64,000 nucleotides of DNA, taken from positions 828,144 to 892,143 of the forward strand of contig CACRXP010000158.1 of assembly GCA_902702965.1 (NCBI GenBank). The letters run 5' to 3'. Under the pieces are notes generated by a model. It saw nothing but the letters and a program-made list of their open reading frames with translations, was not told the origin of the DNA and ran no database searches. The position numbers were made by a program, and so were the translations under genes. Numbering within the stretch: position 1 is the stretch's first letter; every line of letters begins with the position of its first letter. Positions 1 through 12,491 of the stretch are shown piece after piece. This stretch comes from Spirometra erinaceieuropaei. Lineage: Eukaryota; Platyhelminthes; Cestoda; Diphyllobothriidea; Diphyllobothriidae.

Positions 1-680
1 TTTCCAAAGAGATTAAGCACACTGCAGCACACTGCAGCAACACATGTGTTGAACGACAACACTATCGTGAATTCACTCTGACCAATGGATAACCAAAAAT
101 TAAACCAGTAGCCGATCGAACAACGCCATGAACGATCGCACATCGAGAAAACATCTGGGCGACTAAGAGGTAGTACCGTCTGCAGGCCCTTTTCCTTATG
201 AATTTGCAAATTATGTCCATTTGTAAACGAAAGTAGACCTTTCATGTTCTCTGCCATTCGCATGCCACACCCAGCCCTTCTGTGCACACGAATGACCACG
301 AACACAGACGATTGCCCAATAAGTGTGCGAAAACAAGATTCATTGAACAAACAATAATCAGTATATTTTACAATGATGAGTGAGAAATTACAGGGGTGAG
401 AACGTTCGCTTGGATCCAGATGGAAAGGTTTTATTCGTCGTCCTGCGGCACTCCACAACAGACAAACCGTCTCCACACATGACGTAGACGTCGTCCAATG
501 GATCGGCGTCTCCTATGGTCGAGCAGACAATTTGATTCTAAAATTGAGATTTAAAAGTGCGATTGCACTAGAGACCAACAAAAAGACTAAGGCAAATCAT
601 GAAGGACACTTGCATGACAGCAAAGGAATCATGGACCAACCTGCCGATGCGCAAACGTTTCTCCTATGAGCAACGTGCCG
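1..680 (-). other. 3' flank of family copy A, with PLE linker remnant at the edge
   Basis: The stretch 100-600 is conserved downstream of copies A, B, C and D, and again without a nearby gene at 7.1-7.6 kb and 12.37-12.7 kb. It looks like the 3' untranslated and downstream part of the family. A candidate minus-strand AATAAA lies at 430-435. Read on the minus strand, the first ~60 bases correspond to the upstream end of the PLE linker seen at 23.6 kb. No independent gene is supported. Confidence 0.5.
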
Positions 681-2048
681 TCACATGGCCCACTTCTCAG
701 CTCTCGTTAACTGCTGCAAAACGTCTCCAGAAGTTGAGGTCACACCGTAGCCTTCATGTCTGGCTGTTGTGTTGGCAAGCGTTGATTCGGTTTGCATTTT
801 CCTCTCTGATGCGTCCAGTATCTTTGAGGGTTTTTGACTGTAGAGCATGGCATCCCGTTTAGACGCCGTCATCTCTTTAGTTTCATCGGCCTTTTTTACA
901 TTCTCGTCCACATTTTGCCTCGTATCCTCAACTGTTTCTCCGACTACTCCCTCTTCTTCCTCAACCACCAACCGCCCTGCTTCCACCTGCTCCTCACTGT
1001 CCGCCACCTCGCACTCTCTCTTCTCCTCCTCCTCCTCCACTTTGTCGGCCTTCACTTGCTCCTCCTTGCTTTCCTCGCTGAGTCCGTCATTTCTCATCTT
1101 TTCAATTTCATCCTCTTCTTCTTCATATTCTCCTTCCTCAACATCCTCATTCTCAAAATACTCCTCTTCTTCTTCTTCCTCCTCCTGCTCTTTTGAAACT
1201 TCTTCTATAGTATAGAGTTTGGGTGTATATTTTCGTGTTTGTTTCACAGTGTGTCCTAGTTCAGGAGAAAAATAGAATTCAAGGAGTGCAATTACAACGT
1301 GGACGATTCAATGCTGACTGTAAGTAATTGGCACACTTACTTCGTTTTGACTGCTCGGCGTTCATCTGTACAGGTGAGTCAGAGTCAACCGTGCTCCCAG
1401 TATCTCTTGGCATCTCCACTTCACAGCCGGCGGAGCCATCATGTCTGCTTGTCGTTTCAATGTCTTGGACGACTGGGCAAATTTCTGTCGGACAAACTTC
1501 GTACCTGAAATGAGGAAATTGTTTCCAAACAGACTCAAGATTTCCCAAGCACTTCCTTCAAAAAACGAACACTACCTATTCCAAGACATGAACATGGTTT
1601 TCCTACCTTCTGTTGTGGTCGTGTGTGGGACGATTCCATGTCGAATATCGGTCTTGTATTTGTTTGTACTTCTAGGAATCGGAAATGCATTTGTATAACG
1701 TGAAGAAGACATCTTGTAGTAGCAATAAACATATCAACGCAGAAATTAAAACCAACAATGAAACGAGGGCGAAATCAATGCCTACAATGGAAGAGGAACA
1801 TGCAGTCTGTTAAATGACTACTACTTCCACATATAATTGCATGGCCTGGATCTGCACATAGGAATCTAATAGCTATTGATAGGCAAATTGCGTGGGAAAC
1901 ATGAAAAGCATAGAAGAGTAGAGTACTCACCGCATTGAAGGCATGATATTAAATCCATAATTGATTCGATTAGTGGGTTGAATAAAACACTGCAAACGAG
2001 AATAACGATGAATGGCGTCATCAGCCTTTGTGCAGAGGGTCCAGTCAT
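681..2048 (-). pseudogene. LYTIEEVS-family gene copy A (nonsense in exon 2)
   Basis: Four exons on the minus strand, inferred from GT/AG sites and comparison with other copies. Exon 1 is 2048-1931 (donor GTGAGT), exon 2 1781-1607 (acceptor TTGTAG, donor GTAGGA), exon 3 1504-1341 (donor GTAAGT) and exon 4 1255-681. Exon lengths are 118, 175, 164 and 575 nt. Exon 1 gives a hydrophobic leader starting at the family's shared first Met, exon 2 a second hydrophobic helix, exon 3 an acidic segment, and exon 4 the LYTIEEVS motif followed by a long Glu-rich stretch. Exon 2 has an in-frame TAG at 1674-1672 where copy C has Lys. Exon 4 stops about 25 codons early against B, C and D. Function unknown. 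Confidence 0.7.
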
Positions 2049-5000
2049 TCGCAATATTGTCCGCTTTGCTGAGTGTGCCGCGTTTGAACGGCTGGCTGCT
2101 ATCGATCGTGTCCAGGCCGAAGTTGAATGGCCAGCGTGGAAGTGTGGATTTTGTGCCAATCTGCCCAGGGATAGATGCTCGGTTTTGAGGTCATCTTCTG
2201 AACCTGCGTTTGGCGTTTGCCTCCTGACTCAGAATGATGTACATTTGCAAACAGCAGTCTTTTGTGTTAATATGTTTGATTTGAATTAATTCCAGTGGTC
2301 CCACGCCTTAGCAGTGAAAAATTTGTAAATGGGAAAGTACTTATTTGCGTATGAACGGATGTGTCAAGATTTTTGAATTGATAGATTCGAGATTCCAGTA
2401 AGGTGGGGTTAAGTGCATTATAACTCACGGCATCCTATAATAAAGCCGGTGGGTGTGAATTGCGCATTCTACATCGTTTATCTCCTGAATACTTCTTTAT
2501 CTGTCAGCATATTTGGCAAATCTAAACCTCATAAATTTTTCCCTATATTGATTATGGAAGAAAGCGTTTTGTGATTGCATGCAATATACGTTTTCAGTCA
2601 ATAATTAGTAGAAATCCGTACATTTAATTCGGAAGCATAGATGTTCCACACGATATTTGCATGTTATAATTATCGTCTGGTAATTTTCGCAATTCGTAAA
2701 TGATATATTCACAGCATGAATCATTTCCGAATTTCCTGATTCACCTCTACCTTCGATTTCCAAGGGGCTTTTGAGAGAGATAGAGAGTGCGAGAGATGAC
2801 TGCTCAGATTGGAATGGATAGACAGTCTGTCGTTTAGACGGATAGCCTGGCGATATCCACTGGGAAATCAATGTCGTTGGATGACATTTGCTTCTGCGGG
2901 ACTATCCACAAAACATTAGAGGAAGTGTATCCTAACCGGATCCAGTGACTTATCTTAGTATGGCAGATTATACAGGCAGTTAAAAGTGGCATATGTTAGT
3001 GTGACAGATCGTACTAGCAGTTAAAAGCTGGCGTTGAGCGAGGGAAACCAAAAATGTCTCTCAGAAATCCGTCTGCATTAGGGACTCAGTGCAATTGTTT
3101 CGAGAAGATTGGACGGAAAATACGAACCCCCTGAAAAATTCTGTATGCTCTCAGCAGTTCAATAGGGCCCACACATTAAGCCCTGCGGAAATACAAATTA
3201 CTGTATGCTTCCTTCTCCAGACCATCCATTACCGTCTAATACAGTACCAACGTTCATCTGACCTAAAAATTATTAACATGACCCTGTGGACTAATCCGGA
3301 CACATTGCACAGCACTATCGAGAATGTGTTACTCGCCAGATTCCTCCGTGTGGCTTTTGGCCGTGCGAATGTTTGACCCAAATTTGGACGTGGTAATCCA
3401 TGCCGCGCAAGTGGTGCACGTTTTAAACTTCGACGACGTTGAGATCCTGGTCCGAGGGAATGATCATTCAGCAGGGGGGTGAAGGAAGCCTGGGTATCTG
3501 CCGACTGCTCTTTCAGCCGCAACCTCAATTGCGCCCCAACTTAGTTAGTTCTACGAAACGTCTTGACGAGGGACAGTGACGCCGCAGATTGTCCCCGAAG
3601 TCAACGAGGCCGGGGGTGATCACGGTCACGAAGAATCGTGGCTTGAATGAAGTGACAAAGGCAACTGTGCTAGGCTAAACATCACACAAAGTGCGTCATA
3701 TAATTAGAACTGTGAGCATGACTTCCTAGTCTCTAATCATGGGTGGGCGAATTTACTACCCGAAAGTCAGGCCTCCAATATACCCACCTCAGTGAATGCC
3801 TTTTCTCCTCATGGCACTGCAATGCGTTCAACCAAAGAGATTTTTCAGGTTGCAGTTTCTGTCGTGAGGGTGCACAATCAACCTAATTCAGTTTATAAGA
3901 AAAAATTATAGACGGCACGAATAACCGCGACCTAATGTGGATTAAAGACGCAGTGCAACGCGCGAAGCGTTTAACGTCAATCGGTGCATTGGACATGCCC
4001 TCCCCCCGAAAGAATGGAGCCCGAGGAATGCGAAATTGCCCTTGGACTTTATCGGTCTTTCTTCTTTTGATGGACTGTGGCAGAAGTATTAGAGGAACAC
4101 AGAAAGTTCAGGACGGGAATGAGGTCAGGAATGAATGTCACTCAAACGTCAACTTCGGCAAACACACCGAGGGTGAAACGAAAGTACGCATTGTTGGCGG
4201 AGAAAGAGGTGTCCGTATGTGTCACCGAGTAACAATCAGTGCCTGCGCAGTCAGCCACGTGACCGGCCAGTGACTACCTTCAACTTCATGCACAACTGTT
4301 ATATATATCCGGCACACTTCCTGGGATCGTGGTTGGTGTATACTCCGCTTCAGATATCTTAGTTTATTTTCCTTTAGAAGATATTTAACCGTTCACCGAA
4401 GAGTTTATGCAATTGGTTTCAGCCAATCCCTGCGGGTTTAAAGTTTCAAGTTTAATTCTGTTTCTTTGACAGATGCATATTTCACTTACCTTTTCAAATT
4501 TATATTCACAACCCTTGAAATGTTCATAATTGTTATTAACTAGGCATGAAAATTTGAAGTCCGTATTCCGGATGGCTGAACTCCAGAATTTGGCCGAATG
4601 ATTGCATTACTTTTAATAATCATCGTTTTTCGAATGAATTTACCTGGTTTCATTATGATTTCACAGTCATAAACGACGCAAACTGTTTTCCTTCGGTGCC
4701 AAATAGACATTACTGTGTTCAAATGCACAATGTGAATGCGTGTAACGGTCAAGAGAAGATTAAAATATTACAGCTAGTCATATAACACCAGCCGTAACAA
4801 ATATGCTTAGTTGTGTAAGAAGAAAACCGAACTTTCCACAAATGCGTGGGACAGGTGTATTTGAAAGATAAACATTATTCTTGAGCGAGTATTATACGTT
4901 GTATATTCAGCAAATTCCTCCGGCCATAACAACCTAAAATGTGTGCAAATTTGGCAAATATCTCTTGTTAGTCTTCAGTAAAATATTGAAAAGAATTCAC

Positions 5001-5100
5001 AGAAATTGTGTTATAAAGTACTACAAGTGTGCTAATTGTCATCTGCCTAATATATACAACTAAAGTAAGCCGATTGAATGAATAGGATGATCAATTATGG
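2049..5100. other. Upstream flank of copy A, no gene recognised
   Basis: Conserved in all four units (25.0-28.1 kb, 48.7-50.2 kb, 54.66-59.3 kb). It holds a 95-codon plus-strand ORF at 3089-3376, also open in unit 4 (55499-55780) but broken in unit 2, and a 112-codon ORF at 3935-4273. Neither resembles a family I know, and neither has convincing splice context. The part nearest 2048 would contain the promoter of copy A, but I see no defined element. Conservation may reflect only recent duplication. Confidence 0.4.
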
Positions 5101-5128
5101 TACAGAAATTGCCCGGTAAGCCTATTCA

Positions 5129-5389
5129 TTGTTCATCTCTTCAAAAAATCTGACTAGTGCACTTCTCAGTAAAATCCAGGACTGTACATACGAGACTGTG
5201 CTTGAAATAGGCAGTCAAAGAAATGTCGCGAAACGTACCTATTCTCGCACTACTATCTGCTGCAGATATAAGAATGTCGACGCAAGTTATGCCTCAGCGA
5301 CGGTCTTCAAAAACATAAAATTTGCAAGTTTACAGCCTCCCCAATTGTTAAGTCAACCACCATCGGAAGCCATACTGATCCTTATATAA
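5129..5389 (+). other. Conserved short ORF at the edge of repeat X
   Basis: An 86-codon ORF, also open at 28130-28390 with about ten amino-acid changes and recognisable but broken near 59416-59610. No signal peptide, motif or family is recognised. It sits between the upstream flank of copy A and repeat X. Coding status is doubtful, because recent duplication alone can keep a frame this short open. Confidence 0.25.
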
Positions 5390-5399
5390 ACTGCAGGAT

Positions 5400-6680
5400 A
5401 AACTCGCCCATCGAATTGGGAGACCAAGTGTCCTCGTATCCCAATTGCCTAGAGCAGTGATTGTACTAAAGCCTCTCCTCGCTGTCGTAAGTACAAAATT
5501 CACCAAGGCGCCGAGTTTTTCCACAGTCCGGTCAATATAAGATCCACTTCTACCAAGACTGACAACGACATACCATACAGATATTTGCTCACCCTATAGG
5601 ATAGAGTCGCATTGTGAGCTAGAACATCGGACGAAGTGGAAACTCTTTCAAATTGTAAGATCTGCATGACATTTATATGCCCTTATTCGGCCGGCAGAGT
5701 ATTTGAATCCAGCAGCACGTCTGGTTTGACTGTGAGATTAATCTTACGTCCCATTTTATTCTGCTAACGAGAACACCCTCGCAAAAAATCTTGCTCACCA
5801 GGTTAATGCGTTTGACATCTTACAATCCGTCTTTTCGGCGAAAGTAGCCACTCCCATTGTAGGCTTGCCGCTCTGAAGCTATTTACCGCGAAGAATGAAA
5901 TGCTATGATGACTGCCATTGTGCCATTAATATTTCCTTATTCCACGATGCCTAGTCTAGGTTACTATGGCATTTATTTCTACATCACAATGTCTATTTAA
6001 TTTACCCTTCATTTTAGTCAAACTCTCTCGGTAAAGGCTCTTGCCGTATTGGGTAAATCGTAAAGTGGTTTTGGCACACGATGGGTGACTAAACATTCTT
6101 CAATTATGACAACAATTCTGCTCAAATATCGTGATTAATAGATAAATCGGCAACATATATTTTCATATTTTTCAAAGGAATGATCAGGCAGGCAAAACAG
6201 AAATTTTACGGATGCAACAGTCTTCGCTATTAATTAGGCGACAGTTAAAGCACTGTATGCGCATTGGACGCATAGTTAGTTTTACATGTTTCTACATGAA
6301 GTTTCAAATATTTTAATTTAGAGGCTACCCTTGATGGTTACGATTAAGTGGAAAATGTGTGTTGCTACCAAAGTATTTTTAGTCATTTACTGGACAAGAA
6401 ATCAGAAAAAGTCGTAATTGTGTTCTTCGGCTGATGACTCAACTGCCGTAAATGGGGAATTTTTGGCTTAGAAATTTTGAAATGTCCTTAGACAAATGAT
6501 AAACCTCAAAAATAATAGCCATGCCAATCTTCCGATTGATATACAAACCCATTTTTTGTAATTTGTGAACTACATAATTAGTTACATGTATGACGTCGGA
6601 AATGAACGGACATCCAAAAGCAGTATGAGTCCCACAATTTCCAATGCCATTGTTCTTCATAGTCTATCTTCAGATCAACA
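5400..6680 (-). repeat. Repeat X, minus sense, unit 1
   Basis: About 1.2 kb present inverted at 20640-21700 of the same unit and again at 28.4-30.13 kb, 44.05-45.1 kb and 59.6-60.23 kb. Read on the minus strand it contains a 73-codon ORF (6660-6439; includes the run KLQKMGLYINRKIG) and, lower down, a module preceded by a possible acceptor (ACAG then codons for VKPDVLL..). That module is open in unit 2 but broken here. It could be a mobile element or exons of a duplicated gene; I cannot tell which. No family recognised. Confidence 0.55.
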
Positions 6681-7044
6681 CAGTAACGTAAAGTTTTGAA
6701 GACGAGGCTTAACCAGGTTTGTACAATGGGAGATTCAATGTGTCAGTCTGAAGAGAATGCAACGTGGTCTATCCACAAACGCAGCTGCGCCCGTGCTCTT
6801 TTTCAAAGAGTTTAAACACACTAGACAACACATTTGCTGAACGACAGCGGCTTTATGACCGCTTTCGGGACAATGATTACCCAAGCTACTCTATCAAGCA
6901 ATGTAAACAGGCGGCGGTCACAAGAAGAATAACCCGAAATCTTCGGGACTATTCCTTGCAGTGGGGGAGTCCCCAAGGTAGTTTCGCATCTGTTTCAACC
7001 CGACAGGTTATGCATTGGCCATGGACACCAGGCAATTAGTGTTA

Positions 7045-7400
7045 TTTGCCTTACGCCAACAACGACTACCACAAGCATAAGCGCTAGCTTCCACAGCCAA
7101 TGCCAACCACCGTCACCTCTCTTCGTTGCGTACTGAAAAATGAAACCTGCAGCCGATCGATAACGCCATGCGTGGTCGTGAATCGAGAAAACATCTAGGC
7201 AACACAGAGCTAGTACCGTCTGCAGGTCCTTTTCCTTATGAATTTGCGAATTATCCCCATTATTAAACGAAGGCAGACTTTTTCATGCTCTATGACTTCC
7301 ACATGCCCCACCAGCCCTTCTTTGCACATAGATGCCCCCCAACACAGACGATGGAGGAATAAGTGTGTTAAAACAAGTTTTATTAAATAAACAATAATCA
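7045..7400 (-). other. Solo copy of the gene-family 3' flank
   Basis: Matches the 3' flank of copies A-D (about 90-380) without the Glu-rich exon beside it. It marks the remains of another family copy or a duplication breakpoint. The matching segment at 50319 opens unit 4. Confidence 0.5.
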
Positions 7401-7402
7401 GA

Positions 7403-7768
7403 TTATTTTACAATGATGCTTGAGAAATTACAGGGGTAAGAGGGTTCACTTGACTGTATTTGGAAATGTATTATTCCTTGACGTGCGGCATTCCATAACA
7501 GACAAACTGTCTCAACAGATGGCGGAGGCGTCGTCCAATGGACCTGCAACTCCACTGGTCGAGGAGACGGTTTGATTCTAAAAGTGAGATTTGAAAATGC
7601 GATTTCGCTAGTGAATTTAACTGTCACATTATTGGTTGGGTAAAACTCACAATGCGGCATCGGGTAGCCGTTAATTGGTAAACTAAACAAGGTTTGCTGA
7701 AGCAGACATAGTAGCCATCTATACATATTAAACTCAATGGGATCACACAAACTACCGCACTTTACCAA
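7403..7768 (-). CDS. Conserved ORF of unknown function (possible terminal exon)
   Basis: A 121-codon minus-strand ORF with a hydrophobic start, two NxT/NxS-like sites, a CLLWNAA run near residue 90 and a final Cys-Asn-Phe. A longer version is open at 30750-31211. The same frame is readable in the tail of fragment H (12492-12794), with shared runs such as IAFSNLNFRIK and ETVCLLWNA. In copies A and D the matching frame lies downstream of the exon 4 stop and carries stops. It may be an alternative 3' exon of the LYTIEEVS family or simply an untranslated flank that happens to be open. No known domain is assigned. Confidence 0.3.
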   Translation of the reverse strand: MVKCGSLCDPIEFNMYRWLLCLLQQTLFSLPINGYPMPHCEFYPTNNVTVKFTSEIAFSNLTFRIKPSPRPVELQVHWTTPPPSVETVCLLWNAARQGIIHFQIQSSEPSYPCNFSSIIVK

Positions 7769-8790
7769 GCGACATGAATCTCACGGAGTCTTAGTGTAAC
7801 CGGTGAGGCTTAGATAATGGCACCCGAACTCGAGTAAGGGCGAAGGGTAAGGGTTCCGTTTTAAACCTGAATGTTGGCATCGGTGTGTAAGGTCAGTGTA
7901 AGGATTTAGATCAGTAAACATCAACTCCCGATAACTTTTATTTTTGGGCGGTTAAGTTTTGATGACTGTCGCCGGCCACTAATCATTATGGCAGTTGGAT
8001 TTGTTTTTCTGCTAACCGACAGAGAATTTATATATTTCACGCTGCTTACCTGGTTATTTTAATGTCCAGTAAAACACACTGGCTTATTTTCCTTTAGCAA
8101 GTGCGTTTTCTTTTTGATTTCTTCTATTTTCCCCGCTTTCCGCAGTCCGACCGGTGAAACACCTGCATAATGTTTCCCCTGTTAGAAGAGTAACGATGGC
8201 GTTTCCGATTATTGCCCGTTTAAATACCCAAGGTACAATGACTAAGCGATCTCTGTTCAAGTCGCACGTCGTATGTCAGTTAACATCACTTTATCTGACA
8301 GCTTACACTAGTACTACGCAGCATAATTCCTGCTGAACCAAAAATGATTTTGCAAGAAAGTTTTTTATTGAATGTATTGTATGTGCGCGCAACCGGATGC
8401 TGGTATCGTAATTGTACTGTCATGTTACGGAGACAATGCGTATAATACAAATGTCATTTAGACCTGCATCTAAAAAACTATTTCTGCATTCTTTAAATAT
8501 TCGAAGGTAGATTAAGCTATATCTACCTTACAAAACTGTGAATGAATGTGTTAATGATTGCCAGCCTGTTAATACAATTTTGGCAAAAACTTACCGAAAT
8601 CATTCTGTCAGTCTAAGAGTCCTTGGACGTAAAAGGGACTCCTCCACAAAATAGTCACAAGAAATAATTTTATGGAGGCTACTGTCTGGTAATAAGCGGC
8701 TTGCCAGACTGAATGACAGGTTTGCTATTCCGTCTAATTTTGCTGACATTTTGAGAAATCGAAAGTGTTTCAGGAGCCGATGTGGATGCT
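7769..8790. other. Intergenic, nothing recognised
   Basis: Collinear with 31212-32250 of unit 2 at about 2-3 percent visible difference. It holds only a 60-codon ORF (8154-8336). No RNA gene, element end or splice-supported exon could be seen. Confidence 0.5.
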
Positions 8791-11700
8791 GATGTAGACC
8801 CGGGAAGACGGGTTGCCTCGGGAAGACGGGTTGCCGGTTAGCCTAGCTGCTGGCTACCCGGCGTGTCCACAGGTGGCGGACAGTGAAACAACCTTTAATG
8901 AAGGTTAGCTGCGAAATAAGGAGACCCAGGTCTGACGAATAAACAGTCGTGGACCAGCAGCGACATTGCTACCAGGGTGTGGTGGGCTGAGGTCTGGCAC
9001 GCTGAAAGCCTTATAAAAAGCCGCGAAACCCAATGACGGCATTGTGACATGACGACCGTAAACCGCCATTAAATAAGTTTACTTGCCGCCGCTGCCTTGC
9101 GTTTAGGCTTTTAAGCCAAAGTGCTAGAGGCGACAACCTCCAGCAAAAATTCCGAGCGGCTGTTGGGGACCCGCCCGTATTCGAAATTCCCCAGAAACCT
9201 CACGACCCATGCTACGGCGTCCGCGGGAACCGACGCGCTCCGCAACCCTGGTCCAGTGATGCTGGCGAAAAGTATGCGAGCTGGACTACTCAATCTTGTA
9301 CGAACTCTCGGTATTGGATGCTGGAATGTGCGAACGTTACCCAAAGGCTCACCGCACACAGCCTTGATCAGTAAAACGTGGGTGTCTGCTGTCTGTCTGA
9401 ATTTCGACTCCCTGACTCAGGCTACGGTGAAATAAAGATATCGGGAGTCGAATCACACTTTACCTCGCGCTACTTGCTTGGGAACCAGCCAATGACCGGA
9501 TGGCTTACGTGCGATTGAAGGACCATTTCACGAACATCTCAATCGTCTCTGTGTACGAACCAATTTCGGCTGCCGAACAGCGCGATAAAGACGCCTTTTA
9601 CTCTCAGTTGCAAACGCTAGTTGAAATACTGCCCAACCGCGATCTGCTGATTGATATTGGCGATTCGAATGGTCGAACTGGACCTGGCGACCCCACAACC
9701 AGTCATCTTCTTTGCCGCTTTAGGCTTCACTCCCGATGCGTAAATGGTGAGAGATTGCTGAACTTCGCTGATCGAAACCGACTGCTTGTCACCAACACAT
9801 GTTTCCAGCATCGCTAAAAACATCTGCTGACTTGGTATTCAAACGACGGTCATACGGCCAATTCGATTGACTACATACCAGTCAGCTCAGGTTTCCGCAG
9901 CTGGGTTCACGATAGCGGATCGATGCGTGGTGCCGAGACTGGTAACGCCCATGGGTCGGACCATGTCCTCGTCATTACACGCTTGAACGTTCATCTATCA
10001 TCCGCACCAAAAATGCCACGTCCTATACGCCTCAATGTCGCAAAAATCCGACAAGTCAGCACTGCCGAGGCCCAGAGCAGAGAAATCCGGACCTGTTTTA
10101 CGACCCGAGCCGGCGGAGAAGTCAGTAACTGTCACTGAAGACTTCAGTTCATGGGGCAGCGAGAAAATCCTTGGATACACCCAGCAACGCCGCAATGACT
10201 CGATCAGCGGAAGAACCCTACGGTTGTCTGCTCCGACGGCTCGAGCCAGGTCCCGCAACCATGACTGCTTCCGCCAACTTCGGGAGATGACGGCAAAATT
10301 GGTCAGGGATGACCGGAAGCAATATTGGGCTGAAATAGCGACCTCCATGGAACAGGCGTCGAACTGTGGAGACACTCAAAATCTCTACCATTTAATCCGC
10401 GAAGTTAGCGGTAAGCCCTCTACACTGAGTGACTCTGTTCGCGATGTGAACGGCGGCTTTATTGTTGACAACTTGGTCAACGTCGAGCGCTGGCGTGAGC
10501 ACTTTCACCACCATCTCAAATTCGATACTCAATCTACCTATCTCTTGATCTCCTCTACAGCAGAGTTTCGTCCCCTTCCTACCTATGCAGTGCCATGCGA
10601 CCCCCCCTCTGAAGGAGAAGTCGCCAATGCCATACGAAAGTTGCGCAACAATAAGACACCCGGAGAAGACGGTATAGCCGCTGAAATCTTCAAGTCTTGT
10701 GTCGACACTCTGGCACCCTGGCTTAATGAGTTGATTGAACGAGCGTGGATAGACGAGGTTGTTCCTGATGACTGGGACTTAGGTATCCTTGTACCTATCC
10801 TCACGGAGGGAGATAATACGAGATGCGAGAACTACCGCGGCATAAGTCTCATCGACGTTGCTGCGAAGATCTTCGTTATTGTCCTACTCAGGCGATTCCA
10901 GGCTGTGCGTGACTCAAGGACGAGGCCCAACCAAGCCGGATTTCGTGCTGGACGTGGATGCGCAGACCATATGTTTACATTGAGACGAATTCTCGAACTT
11001 TGCCATAGCTACCATCAACCGACGGCTGTCTGCTTCATTGACTTTGCCGCCGCGTTCGACTCCGTTCACCGTGTGTCCCTGTTGCGGATAATGGCGCTAG
11101 ATGGTGTACCGGCAAATATTGTCGCAATGACCAAGGCCTATTATCGGTCCACTACTGCAAGTGTCCTGGTCCGCAACAATCTTTCCTAACTGTTCGGTAT
11201 TCGTTCCGGCATCCGACAGGGTTGTATCCTGTCACCCATGCTGTTCAACTATGCTATTGACAGGATCCTCGGTAACGCCCTACGCGACAGTGACGACGTT
11301 GAATTTGCACCCCGACATCGACTGACTGATCTCGACTATGCCGATGATATCGTCTTACTTGCTTCAAGTTTTGGTGATCTGCATTCTCTTCTGTTACGGA
11401 TGAACGAGGTCGTTAAATCGGTCGGTTTATCCAGAAACGCTGAGAAGAACAAAGTGTTTTCAAGCTGCATCTCTGACCAGGAGAAGGCACCCCTCGGGAT
11501 TGATGTCTGTCAACTTGAAAACGTAGACAGTTTTAAATACCTTGGGGCGAGGCTGCTAGGATTTGCGTTTACCGTGCATCTGTCCGGCTGTTCTTCTCTA
11601 CGGTTGTGAATGCTGGCTTTGAGCGTGGAGGACGAGCGAAAACTTGAGGTATTTGACCACAACTGCTTAAGGACCATCCTTCCAGTGAAGTTCACCGACT

Positions 11701-12100
11701 TGGTCTCAAATGAGACAGTCCGCACTCGCTGCGACAACATCGCAAGTATAACTCAGGCCATCCAAGAAAGACGACTAAAGTGGTTGGGACATGTTCTTCG
11801 TCGTCCACCTCAGGCGCTCAGTGTTGCTGCCGTTGACCCGGCACCGTTGTCCCATCGGAGGCGTTGAAGAGAGGGTCAGTTTAAAACCTGGCTCGACACT
11901 GTCCGTCAAGACATGGAGGTGGTTCTTGGACCTTCGGTATTCGGTCTCCGTCGTTGGCGAAGGGAATGGGTTGAGCTGTCCAGATCAGCTGCCGCGGATC
12001 GTCACGCGTGGAGAGGTACAGTTCGGGACATTATCGAGGACGGCTAGATCAGGCAAGATCGCAGCCGTATCAAGTGCAAGTACAAGCACTGATGCAGATT
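8790..12100 (+). mobile_element. RTE-clade non-LTR retrotransposon, unit 1 copy
   Basis: A GC-richer block with a leader near 8790-9120 (two copies of GGGAAGACGGGTTGCC), then an endonuclease and a reverse transcriptase, ending shortly after 12050. The same insertion lies at 32250-35570 in unit 2, with a shared internal deletion in the thumb/linker region, so it was inserted before the 23-kb duplication. No poly(A) tail or clear target-site duplication was found. Edges are approximate. Confidence 0.8.
9121..12050 (+). pseudogene. RTE endonuclease-reverse transcriptase, decayed
   Basis: The product would nick target DNA with an apurinic-type endonuclease and copy its RNA onto the nick. Endonuclease signs in order are GCWNVRTL (from about 9318), the VYEP region and GDSN (9500-9817), IDYI (about 9870) and GSDHVLV (about 9950). 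RT signs are GEDGI with AEIFK, NYRGISL, FIDFAAAFDS, GIRQGC and YADD at 11337-11348. Breaks are frame changes near 9436 and 9818, a frameshift near 10135, a TAA at 11187-11189 where unit 2 has TTA, and loss of the segment between the KYLG and LLYGCECW motifs near 11545. A conserved WLGHV motif follows. It cannot be autonomous. Confidence 0.82.
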
Positions 12101-12324
12101 CATTAAACGAACATTTTATTCTCAGTCCCAAGGACTTCCATCTTCCTAAAAACAAAATTTCCCTCCAACCATGTGCCTGCGTATCTATGTTAGCTGGCAA
12201 ATGATGAACAAACCAATGTTGTTTACTCGCGACCACTCTCTCCAAAATCCTGTAAACTGGCTTACGCCTCGAAGCCTACCGGGAGCATCAGAGTTGGCAT
12301 CTATTACTAATGTCAATGACCGCT

Positions 12325-12343
12325 GCCGACGAATGTCGTCGGC
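12325..12343. other. Short perfect hairpin
   Basis: GCCGACGA and TCGTCGGC face each other across a 3-nt loop just past the RTE remains. It is conserved in unit 2 (near 35806). No function can be assigned. Confidence 0.3.
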
Positions 12344-12491
12344 GTTCACGTACCGATCCAAGTAAGTATGGAACCAATAGCCGATCGACAACGACATGCC
12401 CGCGCTTGCATTGGGAAAATAACCTAATAAGTGTGTAAAAATAATTTTTAATGAACAAACAGTTATCGGAATATTTTACAAAAATGCATGT

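Noticed and set aside
834..1215. Ser/Leu-rich plus-strand ORFs over copy A exon 4 (also 24361-24796, 47505-47889, 51106-51602)
   Set aside because: They are antisense shadows of the Glu-rich exon 4. Homology and splice sites support the minus strand.
5540..6660. Integrin-alpha or other adhesion-receptor domain in repeat X
   Set aside because: Vague pattern similarity only, with no alignable signature.
7403..7768. GPS/GAIN proteolysis motif around CLLWNAA
   Set aside because: The Cys-x-x-Trp resemblance lacks the remaining conserved Cys and the His-Leu-Thr cleavage site.
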